A DNA stretch of 64,000 nucleotides from Isoetes taiwanensis (Eukaryota; Streptophyta; Lycopodiopsida; Isoetales; Isoetaceae). The notes under the pieces are model-generated. The model saw nothing but the letters and a program-made list of their open reading frames with translations, made no database searches and was not told where the DNA came from. Positions 31,626 to 43,627 of this stretch are shown piece by piece. The stretch is from positions 1,178,001-1,242,000 of the forward strand of contig JAJEKV010000006.1 in NCBI GenBank assembly GCA_021234155.1, given 5' to 3'. The position numbers and the translations under genes are program-made. Every line of letters begins with the position of its first letter. Within the stretch, counting starts at the first letter, position 1.

Positions 31626-33300
31626 GTGAGAGGCTACAAGCTTGGCGAAGTCCTTAACAAATTTGCGGTAATAGCCCGTAAGCCTAGAAAAGCTGCGGAC
31701 CTCCAGGCATATTCGTTGGGATTGGCCAATCTTTTCTTGCCTCAATCTTAGCTGGCTGGCTCTGTTGCTATTCCCTCGGTAGAAATGATGTATCCCAAAT
31801 AATCAACCTTGGTGGTCAGGTGGTTTGCAAATCTGCGCTTGGAAAACTTAGCATAAAGTTGATGGCGTCTCAATTTCTGCGGGGCCAACCGAAGATGGGC
31901 TTATGGTCTTCTAAGGTTTTGCTGATCGAAGAAAATGATGATAAGGTCATCGAGATATGGCAGAAGACATCGTTCATCAATCTCATGAATGTAGCAGGGG
32001 CATTATTAGCCCAAAAAGCATAATAGTGAACTCATAATGCAAATTGCAGAATGTTCAACAAAGTGGGCGAGGGAATAGCACAATCAATTATATTTTGAGG
32101 CCGAAGATGAGGGCGTTCATCTAATCGGGTTTTTTCATTTTGAATTAAATATCTAGTGACACACAAAACAAGGGAAGGGTTATACCATTATGCATAATCA
32201 CGGATGTTTGATCTTTTCATTCTTTATCATCATTAGCTATAGATATAGATGCTGCTATTGTAAGCTATGAAATTGGGCGGATTCTCTGCACAATGCATCA
32301 GTTTTATCAGCATCGTATATGCATGCTATGTATGAAATTAAGAAGGTTCTTTAGGCGCTTTATATTAGTATAAATCTGAAATATTAGGCAGTGAATACAT
32401 AAGCTTGGGGATTGTGCTAACATAGTGTAGTTAGAATATCTCAAGCTTGGTTATAAACATGGATCAAGGATGTGTGATGTTATGTTGACAGTAATTACTA
32501 CATATTCATAGCTCGGATTGGAGCTTTAATCGATACTAATCAGTTTAGTTTAGGTTTTTGCAGCCTAACAATAATGGCATGGGAAAAATCCAAAATCTAG
32601 AATGATGGAAAAAGGATCTGAAAATATCTTGTGCATCGGTGAGCCCATTACTATTAAGGTTTTCCTCGAAAACCCTTGGTAGGGTTTTTAATCGATGTGT
32701 CGGCGTCACTAATGTAGCCCAGTCATGAAGCGAGGGAAAGAGGGTTTGTAATATGAACGCACAAAGAGGCGGCTCATAAACCCCACAAATTGTTGAGTTA
32801 AAGCTGATTGATAATGGCGCATTACCTTACGACCCGCGAAGCGTGTAAAGCGAGGGTGCGATAATAATAGAAAAAAGTCAGCCGAGAAAAGGCTACATCG
32901 AACAGTGTGATGTGCTAGTAGCGCCCTTTCAGGGGCTTCGCCCTTGCTACACAAGTCCGGGGGCACGAGGGCACAAGGGCGTTAATTTCTATTCTATTCT
33001 AATGCCCATAGCATTAATGTCGAAAAGCGATTCATGGATGTCATCCTCTTTAATTCTTATACGGTGATATCTGGCGAAGATCAATCTTTGTGAAATACTT
33101 GACCCCTTGCAATTGATCCATCAAGTCATGCATTTGGTAGAGCTCCGATTCTTAATTAATGTATTTATTCAATTGCTTGTAATCAATGCACATTTGCAAG
33201 GTACCATCCTTTTCTTCACAAACAAAATAGGGGCACCAAAGGTGATACACTTGGCGAATGAATCCCAACTTAAAGAAGCTCTTGCAACTGCTTCTTAAGC
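31626..33300 (-). pseudogene. Chromovirus reverse transcriptase, split by an insertion
   Basis: Minus-strand N-terminal part at 33005-33300: EEKDGTLQMCIDYKQLNKY, then DQLQGVKYFTKIDLR. The C-terminal part resumes at 32034 with HYEFTIMLFGL, NAPATFMRLMNDVF, a frameshifted catalytic DD region near 31950, VDYLGYIISTEGIA near 31790, and RLTGYYRKFVKDFA near 31660. The insertion at 32041-32999 separates codons that are adjacent in the family (YGHYEF). Confidence 0.85.
32041..32999 (+). mobile_element. Retroposon with ATTCT tail inserted in chromovirus RT
   Basis: 959 bases, ending TTTCTATTCTATTCT and flanked by the 6-bp target-site duplication TAATGC (32035-32040 and 33000-33005). It has no TG...CA ends and no terminal repeats, so LTR origin is unlikely. 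A short simple-sequence 3' tail with a duplication is typical of non-LTR retroposons (some LINEs and SINEs). A related 3' region, sharing CTAAGGTTTTCC-GAAA-CC and GGTTTTTAATC and the ATTCT tail, is at 63110-63262. No reverse transcriptase is visible. Confidence 0.65.
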
Positions 33301-34300
33301 TTTGCCAATCGGTGTATTCATTGGGTGTGCAGAGCCTTACTAGTGGGTTTAGTACCTGGCTTTAATGTGATTTCACATTCCACGCCTCAAAAAGGTGGTA
33401 ACTTTTGAATCTCATCCGAAAAAGGTCGTGGAATTCACATGGAATGCAGCAATTGCTTTGGGCAAGCTCTCGGCGACTTCTTCCTATTTGGACTTGGCCT
33501 CTTGGATGAAGTCTAAGAATGCAAGCAACCCGATACCTCTTGATGGCTTTATCCCATTGAGGCAATGAATTACATTGCATAATTGGAAAACTGGTTTACA
33601 CTGCTATAGTTACGAGTCCATTATTTTGCATTAAAGGTGATTTCTATAAGCTTTTTGAATGAAAGTTTGCCTTTCTTTTGCACTAAGAACTCCATATCCA
33701 CAATGAGATCGTAGCTTGGCCCCGATATTCATAATCTCGGTCCCTAGAGTGCCCCGGCAGCTGAATATTCAAGTTAATGTGTTGGCCTTAAGTATGATGC
33801 GGCCCCACTGGCGATGTGGCGGGCGTGGCCTTGATTTCAACGGAGAAGGTTTGTAAGACTCCTGCCATTATAGGTGAGGCAAAATTGTGCGTACTACCCA
33901 TATCCATAAGGATGACAAAAGTTCTTGTCGTGGATATGGCGTGGGTTATTAATGCTGCTTAACTTTGTTTCAATAGCGACATAAATGTGGGACTCACCTT
34001 GTACATAGTCGATGTCTCGTCGTCGTAGCGGTTCGAGGTTCATATGGGGACAAGACATCATCTCAATCCACTTCAACAAATATAGGGGCAATCCGCATGC
34101 GATTGTCACGATTGAAAACATAAAAAATAGGCCTTGTCTTTTTCGTAGCGCTCACGAGCTTCATTTGGAATTGCTTGCAAACGTTTTTCGACTCTGTGGT
34201 ATTAGCGGACTTATCACGGTACATTAAAGAAACTTTCTTGTCACCGCCGATAACCCGGTCGATGGGAGAGGTCCTAGGCTAGGAGGCGTCTCAGATAAGG
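33301..34300 (-). pseudogene. Chromovirus protease and linker to RT
   Basis: An aspartic protease motif MDMGSTHNFASP lies at about 33880-33925 on the minus strand, in the position of the family's D(S/T)G..HNF; the catalytic Asp is kept. The linker before RT is recognisable as EFHDLF (33420-33450) and a frameshifted LPPFR..VECEITLKPGTKPT-like region (33340-33410). A zinc knuckle expected upstream is not seen clearly. Confidence 0.65.
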
Positions 34301-37300
34301 TGTATAGTTTTGTTTTGACCAAAAGCGGGGAGGAATGTGGTGGCTGGTATTTGGGACTATCCTCCAAGTTAAGAGCCTTAGCTTCGATTACGCTACTATT
34401 TTTGATCTATGGCTCGCACCATTTTCTTAATAGCGGGGATAACTCCTCAATGTACCCTTTAAGCGCCATCGTTCATTAATTCACAGGACATATAGCGTAA
34501 GTGCATGATATTTGTGTATGCTTGAGCTGTTAGGTTCTTGTTCGAGCGGTAAAAAGTTTGAATCCGTTGGCGCGATGAACTCGGGGGCATAATGAGATTT
34601 GAATGCTTTGGCAAAGACCTTATATCGGCTTTGCCTGGGTAATGGAGTCCATGAGCGTGCATATCCTTTCCACCGAAATGGGACTGACAGTGAGGTTGGT
34701 GGTAGAAACCTTGCTGATATCTTTCTTCGTCATTCCATAGGACTTGCCAAGCTCTTACATCTCATCTAACCAGATTTCGGCATCTATCCCTGACCTGGTC
34801 TTACCTGAAGACTGGCCCAACTTACGGTTCTTCTAAATACTTGTGATAGCGAGTCCGCGACCTTTTGATAGTCCTTTTTACGGGGACTTAGTTAGCATTA
34901 TCTCACGAAGACTTTGAGGAATCCGGCCGAGTCGGCGACGACTCAGAATTCACGTCAGATGATGAGCTGCTGCGTGTACGCTTTGAGCGTGTGGATGCAG
35001 GGGGTTGTGGTGGCTGATGATTTGCTACATCAGGAATCTCGGGACCGTATTCCTGTGGTATTGCTAGCGGGTTGTTTTGAAGTACATATAAGCTTGGAGC
35101 TCAGTAAGCTGATGCTTCATAAGTATGAGCTCTTGTTCTGGAGATAGACGACCGGGTTGCACAGGGGTCAACCAAGGAGGGGGACGTGCACCGTCTAAAA
35201 CATAAATGAAGAGTAGAGATAAGCGAGATATACAAGCATTGACTTATAATTTGCATTCAAGGCATTCATCAGAGAGAGAGGATAAGATATAAAATATTAA
35301 AAATTATATTAAAAGAATGACCCAAGGCACTAACCTCAAGAACAACTTGAGAGATGGCTACCTCCTTGTCGGGGTTTGTGGTCACCGCTTCTTCCTTAGC
35401 TTCTTGCTTCTCTTCCCTCAAATGATCTTTGTTGTCACAAAGATGTTGTCATAAAGATCTTCTCCTTTCTCATCTGATTCCAAGGGAATATCCACCACAT
35501 TAATATTTTAGACGTGAGGTCCCATAGCAACAAAAGCTTTATCAGGTGGTTGTGATGGGGCCTCTTGCAACATGAGATGTCACAAGCGCTTGAGGGCATC
35601 AAGCGGCTCAATGGTCTCTTGGTGGCTGAAGCAATTGTTGTACCTTAGAGGGGAGTTCAGCGGGGGTGAAAATGAAATCATCCATGCAATACTTGGCGAG
35701 CTTTCATTATAGGACATGTGTCTTCGTCTTGAATGTAAGGTCGGCAATTATATGGTATGTCCACATGATATCCTCGGGGAGGAGGCATTATTGTCCTTGG
35801 TGGTGGATAGTGGGAAGTATCCAATCGTAAGTCGATCTTCACGATCTCGGTGTAGGGGCATTTGCTCAGCCAACTTCTTCCAACGAACGAAGTCATCCTC
35901 TCTGACATGCTTGTCGTCTTCCTCTTCTAATATATCTGGTGCTTTCCCCTTCTCTACAGGCAAAGCTTCATCTTTGACATATTGGTCCATGAGTATGGCC
36001 ATGGCAAATTTTCACGTCAAAATATTGTTGGCCTTCATGTACCCAACGGTGGTGGATTCTTAGCCCATCGAAGCTTTCCCTTGAGGACATTAATAGTGTG
36101 GGAGTAAGCCCCCAACCGTCACACACAATGTCGCCTTCTCTAAGTAGTAGGAGGTGGATCTCTAAGGGTGATACAAAGGGGGCATGGAATAAAATAACGG
36201 CTAAGGTTAGCCAAATGGCTATTTTGTAGCAATTTTGCTAAGAAAAACGGCTAAAGTAAATGGAAAAAATGCCCAAAAAAAAAGAAAAATTTTAGCCCAA
36301 TTTTTTGCCGCCAAAAGTGAGATTTTAGGTTGAATAGCCAAACCTTTACCTCAGATATATCCATCGGGGACATCGATTAGCTAAACCTAAGATAGAAGTG
36401 GGCTTGGAAAAATGGATAGATTATTTCGAAATTCAACACCAATGTATGTACTAACTTTAAGAAATTTCAAATAAGGTTTATATTTTTTCTTTTTTTTCCA
36501 CTTTCTTTCTTGTTCCAAGTACAAAGTTGAAGCATTAGAGGAAAAAGAACAATGTAGTCCCTTTTATTTTTAGTTTTTGAACATTGTCTTGATTTATGTA
36601 TTTACAATAAATTCAATGTCTTTGCAAAAATGTTTGGATTTTCTTAAATTACTATAAGCGTGATGGCTAATATTTGCCTTTCCATTTTGTGAAAGTTTAG
36701 CCAAAAAGCAAGAAAGCTGTGATGAAGAAAAACCATTTAGTTTAATAGCGTTAGAAACTTCTAGCTCAATTTGAAGGTAGTTTAGCTAAACCTATTTTGG
36801 CTACACTAAAATATAGGAGTACTAATTTATTCCATGAAAGGGGACCATCTCGAGTGTAAAACTCAAGGAAGGCGACATAGTGCGGGTGAGCTTGCATGTT
36901 GGTGATCAAATCGATCTCTTGGAGCAAGTAAAGGGTGAAGGAGGTCGAGGCGGAACACGGGGATCCCAATGTTCAGCATCTCACGGTACCATTGGAGGAG
37001 GTTAGGAGCACCCATATCGCCAAAGGAGGCGTGGAGCAAAAGCGCAAGGGAAACCAAAGGAAAATGAAACCCTAAATCTATTTAGTGTCACTTTATTTTA
37101 AAAATGTGCTGACGTCGGCGTCAGTCATTAATAAAATAAAATAAAATATTTTTTTCTTTGTAAATATTTAGGAGAAATTATACAAAACAAGATTTTTTTG
37201 TATTTTCGTTCAAAAATATGTACAACAAAATACTTGACAAAGCAAGTCAATTATGGTCTCCTCGAATTCGCCGTGCCAAGGCCAGGTCCTTTGGCATGAT

Positions 37301-38790
37301 GGTAACCCTCTTAGCATGGATAGCGAGGAGTTAGCATCCCAAAAAGTGCCACGAGATAATCTTGGTAGCCTCACGGAAAGGCGAGCATAGCAAAGGTATG
37401 GAACAGAAGATCGGTCTAGTCGAGCCATTTGCATGTTTTGCTCCTCGTCTTCTTTGAGATGCGGTGGTGGGTCTCTCGCTCAACATTTTTCTTGGCGAGT
37501 TGCGCAGTTTGATGTTGTTGCTCCGCATTCAGCTTCTTGTTGTGCGGTGTATGAGGCCGCCATGCTCTCTTCCATCTTGGCGAGGCGACGGGCGCTAATT
37601 CTTCTCAGCAGCTCAGTCTTGTATCTATCGGCCCTGCCCTGCATATCCTGTTGGATGGGAAATATGAGATCCGGGGTAAGATACTCTAGAATCTCGCCCC
37701 AAATAATGCCTCATCAAAATGGTATGTGGGAAGTTAAATGGATTCCTTTGCAATTATAGCTTTCCGTCTCGGTAGGAGCGTACTCCCTAGAGCCTTGGAT
37801 ATCCCCTCTCCATCTCTGCGTCGTCATCACCGGGGCTAGCCGCATGATCCTTCCTTACGCGCCGATTGCACGATCTTGATGGGAGGAGGGTAGAAGACCA
37901 GCATCAACACTTGGTGGGGCTGATCCACCAAGGTATAAAGGCTCCCCTAAGGCATTGAGCTTCAAGAGGAAGCACTCCATCGGATGGAAAATAGGGTAAA
38001 GGCACACTATTTTGTGACAAACCATTGAACAAGCTCTATTAAAAGGAGCTCAACCTTTCTCGAGTCGTCGGTAAGGCTGCTCGTCAAGCTTCGACAAAGA
38101 TTTGGTGGCCATTTGGGGTTTGCGGTAGCTCATAAAACCAGAATGCGAGGGCCATATCCATTTGCGCCGCGAAAAGATGGAAGTGAGGTGTTGAATGCGG
38201 TGGTGTAAGGGGGAGGGCTATGGGGTAGCAAGGTCTTCTCAGGAGGCTATGGCCGGGCATCTTGGCGTGACGGAACAAAAGCGAAACAACTAAAAAATAG
38301 TCCACATTTTTAAATTGCAATTTTTTTTCAAATTTTCATCTGGCGAGAAATATGCATGTATTTTATACAGCGTTTTTATATATAGTGATAGGGAAAATCG
38401 TGTTTAATTTTGAACTACGAGGCGTTGCTTTGCCGATCAAGCCCCTTTTGCTCTTGTGCCCATTTGATGTTATTTTGGCAGGCGCCTGCCCCTTAGTCAA
38501 TTTAGTTTGTCCCCGACCGTTGGTGCAAGAATTGCCTCCATTTGAGTTACCTAGAAAAAAGTTATGGCTGTGGAAACAAAGAAATCTCATTCTCTCCAAG
38601 AACTTAACATACTTAATTCTAATAGCTCATACCTTAATCCCTAACTAGCTTAATTCTCTCTCATAACTAGGCCAATACACATAGTAGCTATAGAATTGGG
38701 ATAATTTAGCTTGAGTTAGAGTCCCCTACAACTAACCAATCTAACGTTAGGTTATATTATAGCCCGGCAATTATTTGGTCTACCAAAATC
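34301..38790 (-). pseudogene. Chromovirus gag and 5' leader region, decayed
   Basis: The minus-strand segment 34459-34662 carries TFYRSNKNLTAQAYTNI, resembling the conserved gag capsid stretch before the zinc knuckle. Upstream, minus-strand frames at 35748-36002 (acidic, with KGKAPDILEEEDDKHVREDD), 36766-37057 and 37210-37680 are plausible gag-region remnants but match nothing specific. At almost 4.5 kb the region is longer than a normal gag and leader; 654 bases are the MITE at 36183-36836, and other insertions may be present. Confidence 0.5.
36183..36836. mobile_element. hAT-like MITE inside the chromovirus
   Basis: Ends are CATGGAATAAA... and ...TTTATTCCATG, an 11-bp terminal inverted repeat starting with CA. 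Flanks are AAAGGGGG (36175-36182) and AAAGGGGA (36837-36844), an 8-bp target-site duplication with one mismatch. An 8-bp duplication and CA ends fit hAT. The interior is AT-rich, with GGCTAA / TTAGCC repeats and no transposase. Confidence 0.7.
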
Positions 38791-38792
38791 AT

Positions 38793-38803
38793 GCTCGATA
38801 CCA
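38793..38803 (-). other. Primer-binding site of the chromovirus (initiator tRNA-Met type)
   Basis: On the minus strand TGGTATCGAGC follows the right LTR by three bases; the family standard is TGGTATCAGAGC, so one base is missing. Confidence 0.75.
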
Positions 38804-38806
38804 GCG

Positions 38807-39018
38807 TGGCGGCTCCCAAAATCTATCACGATGCCCCCCGTTGCAAAATGAGAATTCCCCTCCCATGGTGACTACATCACCATGGAAAAGGCCTTCCGAC
38901 TAACTTTCGGACCACTTGGGATGGCCAAGTGTAGGGTGGCTCTGAGAGGTGTCATTAGTCCCACATCCTCTATGGAAATCCTATCTGGCCGGAAGCATGC
39001 ATGCATGCATGTTAGCAC
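38807..39018 (-). repeat. Chromovirus 5' LTR, piece 1
   Basis: Aligns with 26768-27003 (GACTACATCACCATG, AACTTTCGGACCACTTGG, GTGTCATTAGTCCC, CATGTTAGCACATA). Homology stops at 39018, where the left LTR continues GCAATCACACAG. Confidence 0.85.
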
Positions 39019-41744
39019 ATATAAAAATGGGGCATACAACTATCGTGAGGGAGGAAATCTGGGCTACTACGTAGGCGGTTTGATCCGCCTTAAAAAGCAT
39101 GCCAATCACTTTGATGCCTCTTTTTATGCTAGATTGATGAAGAGAAAGAGATTTGAGGCAAATAGAAGCCGAGAACCAACCAAAAATGGGCAAAAGCGGA
39201 TGGTTTTGGGCTTGGAAGCTATGTGAGTTCTTCATGGCTAATAATGGGTGTCCGGATTAACCACATCAGGATGATATATCTGACCTTCGAAGTGCAAATT
39301 AGAAATAAATGAACAAATAGTAACTACAATCGGTAACACATTTGTAAATCTTTAAAGCAAAAGAATACCAAATAATCATTAGAACACCCGGATAATCACT
39401 AGAACATAAACCTATAAAAGAACGAATGTAGAATAAAAAGTACGCTTCTTTCATAAAAAGTAGAACAAATAAAAATATGTAGAATAAAAGTACACTTCTT
39501 TCACAAAGTAGAAGGGATATTGTTATGTGGACATATTCAAAATGAAACAACACTAAACTTAAAAAAAATAATGTTCAAGTTTAATAGTTCACATATAATA
39601 AACATATCTGAGACAATTTAACCTCTACCACTTTTCAATGAGCACGATAAAACCCAACAATTAATTTGCAAGTTTGGTTCACATGGCTCTCTAATAAACA
39701 TACGACCAATTTAAATTCTGCCACTTTTCAATGATGCATTTATTAAACAAAAAAAAGACTATGAATGGCGAAGTTGACCTACATTATTTGTTCTAATGTA
39801 AGGCAAAAGGAAATTCTAGGTATGTCGACAATGTTGAAATTGCATCAAGATCTTCATGATATAAAGCACTATATAAAAATTGAAGCCCAATCCACTACAC
39901 AAAATTGAAGCCCAAATTGCAACCATTGATCTTTGCATGAGTCCTACAGCGTTAGACCCAATAAGCGCCTTGTAGCCCAGCAATGATGGGCACCATTACT
40001 AGTAAGTTTTTTAATGCCCGCAGGGATATTAGATCATTGTCTTCTTGTAGGCCAATTTGTAGGCTATATTTCTTTTTAGGTCTAAATGTAGGTTATTAGA
40101 CCTAGTTATACATTGTACTTGTATTTTTCTAAGTTAGCAATTTGAAATTCACACGAAAATTGCTCAAATTTTGATTTTTAATCTAGAAGGCATTCCCATT
40201 TCATCAAATGTGCTAATCTAAAGACATCCATATATCTCAGGAGCACAAAGTTAATAATTATATGGAGTTTGTTGAATACTAAAACATACAAATTATTGTA
40301 TGAGTTTGTTGAATACTAAAACATACATATTATTGTCATACAATATATCGATCACAAGTCTAGAAAATATGATCAATATAAAACACAAGACTTTTTATCT
40401 CGGTAGAACCACAAAGAGAATATGAAGGCACCTCAGGATGTTTTATTTTCTCCACCTCCTTTTTAGTTTGTGCTTCAGCGGTGGGATCAAAGGCTTTTTA
40501 CCTTTGACCAAGCTTTATAGTCATCGCACCATGCACATTTATCGCTCCTTGATAGTGTTCGACGTGCTTAATCTCATTTCAGGTTCTTTGCTTCTCATAG
40601 AGCTTACAATTCACCCCATATAATGCGGTAGCATGATACAATAAAAGATAAAACCATAGGAATCCAAAGCGAACCCACACCCATATGGTTAACTTATGAC
40701 ATATTCAACAAAATTTAGACTTATTCAGATTTAATAGATAACACTTCAAAGGACTCCATTATAAGAATATATATATATTATTTAATTCTTCTTGATTGTT
40801 ATAATTTTTTATGGGTTTTAATTATATAAGTTTATTTTTAAGTTAAGACCTTAATGGTTATAAAAATGCAAAATTACTTTTCAGGACTAATTTTCACTTG
40901 AATTTATTTAGAATTAGACATTTCAAGGAAAAATTTAGTTTTTAATGATTTAATAAATTTAAAATTTGGCAATCACGAAAAATTACAAATGAAATCCGAT
41001 GGTTCGATAATCGATTGACTTAAAATTATTATAAGAATGTCTCAATTTACAAACTTTTATATTTTTAAAAACACGTTTAAGAAAGTTGTTAGATCAAAAT
41101 CAATTAAATTATAAAGTTAATATTTTAATAATAATTATTGAATAATTTATTATAAATGAAATATAATATATTAAAACTTAATCAATAATGAATTATTTAA
41201 TGTATTTACAGATAAAGATAATCATTTCATTAATTCTAAATCTAAAACTTTCTTTACCTATTTTGAAAAAATAAGATTTCAATTATATAGCATTTATTTT
41301 AGATAATTCTAAATAAATCAGAGTGAAAATTAATTTAGAAAGCAATTTTATACTTTGGTAACCTTCATACTTTTGATCTAAAGATAAACAAAACGAATGA
41401 TTAAAATCAATAAGAGTTAAAAAATACTGCTGATCTTATTACGATATCTTTGAAGTATATATCTATCAGATTTGAATAAGTCTAAATTTTGTTAAATATG
41501 GCATTTGGGAGACTCCTACTTGAAGCACCCTTGAAAAACAAAGTAAAAGCCCTATGAGTTGGTAGATTTCATTTTTGAATTTCTCAGATCGTGATCTTTG
41601 CGAGATATACGGTTCCCGTATAGCTCATCTTCTTTCATCAGCTCTTGATATTTTTCTTTTACTTCTGCTATTGCTTCAGGGGGAGGTCTTGTTGATGCAC
41701 TTGCCATTTCTGAAATATATCTATCATATATATTAATAGTGTAC
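39019..41744. other. AT-rich block replacing about 480 bp of the 5' LTR
   Basis: 2.7 kb with no equivalent in the left LTR; the LTR part corresponding to 27004-27486 is absent, so this is an insertion with deletion, not a clean insertion. It contains short internal duplications (TTTGTTGAATACTAAAACAT at about 40268 and 40307; CCACTTTTCAATGA at about 39628 and 39720) and very AT-rich DNA (40740-41500). A minus-strand frame at 41552-41746 has MASASTRPPPEAIAEVKEKY, then QELMKEDELYGNRISRKDHD, which looks like a real coding exon of unknown identity. Confidence 0.5.
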
Positions 41745-42382
41745 ACTACCGAACATCTATATAGGCACTCATCCTATGATTTCGGGAAGTGTCAAACCCA
41801 TACCGGTCCCCGCCGGTGACCGACTATAAGCCCTAGTACACTATAGGAATCCGTAGCCGGTGAACAAGATCACACTCCCATTTCACCATCATACCCGTTA
41901 TTTGATCTTTGAATCACAACATAGCATCCACATCCAGGTGGGCTCTTGTGCACAGACCGCAATTACTGGGTCTTAAGGGTTCTAGCTACAAACATATCTA
42001 CTACTAAGAAGCTTTCAGGTCTCTACCCACCTTTATCCCCGGACCGGGGAGGGAGAAGAAGAGAACATAATCATAAGCAAAGTATCCATCCTCATCTTGG
42101 CCGATTACATAATAGAAATTAACCATCAATGTAATTCTACAAGGGGGGTTAGGCGGGAACTATCTTAGAGACTAACCCGATCTCTTGGCTAGAGCCATTA
42201 TCATGAAAGGCTTCCATTCTTCAAGTGCAGTTGCGGTAGCTGGTAGCTCCTCCCTTCTCTAACCTTTCCCAAATTGATTTGGGGCAGGGGTGGGGTAGGA
42301 ACTCAATTTGGATCTCAATATTAGCAAGTTTCCCACAGCCAATCGATTTCAGCTAGGTGGCTTTCCCTAATTAGCTAATATC
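41745..42382 (-). repeat. Chromovirus 5' LTR, piece 2
   Basis: Aligns with 27487-28036: TATATAGGCACTCATCCT, CCTAGTACACTATAGGAATCC, CATCCTCATCTT and CCCTAATTAGCTAATAT. It ends at the copia insertion site. Confidence 0.9.
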
Positions 42383-42852
42383 TGATAAAAAATAGCAAAT
42401 CTTGTGAGCCAGGGAATTGAACCGAGAAAAGAACGGTTCACATGCTCCTACACTTATTCTGTTTTAATTTTCTTGCGCTTAATCTTTGCAGCGACTTCTG
42501 AGGAGAGGTAACGAGAAGAAGATTATCCTACGGATCTGAATATCAAATTCCATCACAAAGCCTTTCAATTAATGCAGCCCATCCGCGTTTCTTCTTATTG
42601 CTACCTAAATATGATTGGCAAACCTTGCGGTTGATTGGTTTAACTCTGCGCCTTCTTGAATCAAATCAATTGATTTGCTTCAAACAAATGGCGTTTTCTA
42701 TATCTCCCTTTCTTAGATGCGTCGTCTCCTTCTGTCTGTTTTTCACCCGACCTTTGCATTCTAAGTTTTCCTCTTTTTTGCCACGTCATGAAAAGCTTAT
42801 CATAAAGCTAATTTAAATTAAGATATAGAATAAACGTTGCCAATTTTCAACA
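42383..42852 (-). repeat. 3' LTR of the copia element (left)
   Basis: Plus-strand ends TGATAAAAAATAGC and TTTTCAACA. It matches 51084-51570 over its whole length, with many small indels. Target-site duplication ATATC (42378-42382) / ATATT (51571-51575); the intact chromovirus LTR has ATATT at this place. Confidence 0.9.
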
Positions 42853-43029
42853 CTCTCATGACCCGACATTCACCTTTCTTTGATGTCAATATCACTTCTG
42901 AATTACACATGCTTATTCTCATTTTTGGGTCTTTGTTAATATATCTACTTGTTGAATACTTGTAGATATGTATTGCAAAAATCAATTTCTCCTTTTGCTC
43001 ACCGATCTCCCCTAATAAAATAAAATAAT
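42853..43029 (-). pseudogene. Copia RNase H C-terminus and 3' tail
   Basis: Minus-strand stretch that includes a GEIDF-like segment, the usual end of copia RNase H, cut at the gypsy insertion point (ATAAT at 43025-43029). It continues the copia frame from 49372. Confidence 0.5.
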
Positions 43030-43609
43030 TGCGGAGACCTGCCAGTCTATACTTCTTTGCATGAGGCGAGGCCCTTTGGCCCGGTGTCCAAGAAGAGGGA
43101 TCACAAGCCCGCCCGGCGGGTCAAAGCTCCTCAAGCGAAGACCCAAAGGTGGGATTTGGCGGGCCACTACTTGTCTGTTATGCGGCGGGCGGGCGGCTTC
43201 AATTTCATTCGAGTGCCCAAGTAGTGGAGCGCAGCGTTGTCATGATGAGGATCGATTGAGGCCGTAAAGGCCACTCAGGTGTTCCTATATATTGTAGCAT
43301 TTTGCTCCTTCAAAAGAGGTTGAGTGTTCTTTTTTGTCACTCGGGGAGGCGGACATCTGAGTGCGCCTTGTTATCGCTCTTTTGAGCCTTCATTGTACAC
43401 TTGTTTTGATCAATGGATTGCCGTGTTCTCCACAAGTGTCTTGTGTGTTTCATTGTGTATTGCCATTCTTTGTTTTTATCGAGTTTTTCTTGTTCTTTCC
43501 TCTGTTAGCAAAAATCAGCGTGACAAAGTGTCACCGAGGTTTTACCCTGCCGGACTTCACCGGATCTCCGCGAGATCATCCCCGAGCGATCAGAGGCAGG
43601 ACCCCAAAC
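43030..43609 (+). repeat. 5' LTR of the nested gypsy element
   Basis: 580 bases, starting TGCGGAGACC and ending GACCCCAAAC. Matches 48768-49366. Flanked on the left by ATAAT (43025-43029), identical to the five bases after the right LTR (49367-49371). A TATATATTGTAGCA tract near 43290 sits where a core promoter would be expected. Confidence 0.92.
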
Positions 43610-43627
43610 TTTGGCGGTTGCGGGGCT
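43610..43627 (+). other. Primer-binding site of the nested gypsy element (tRNA-Asp type)
   Basis: TTTGGCGGTTGCGGGG follows the LTR. The 3' end of plant tRNA-Asp would give TGGCGCCGTTGCCGGGG; the sequence here matches apart from three missing C bases. This PBS type is known from several plant gypsy lineages. Confidence 0.65.
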
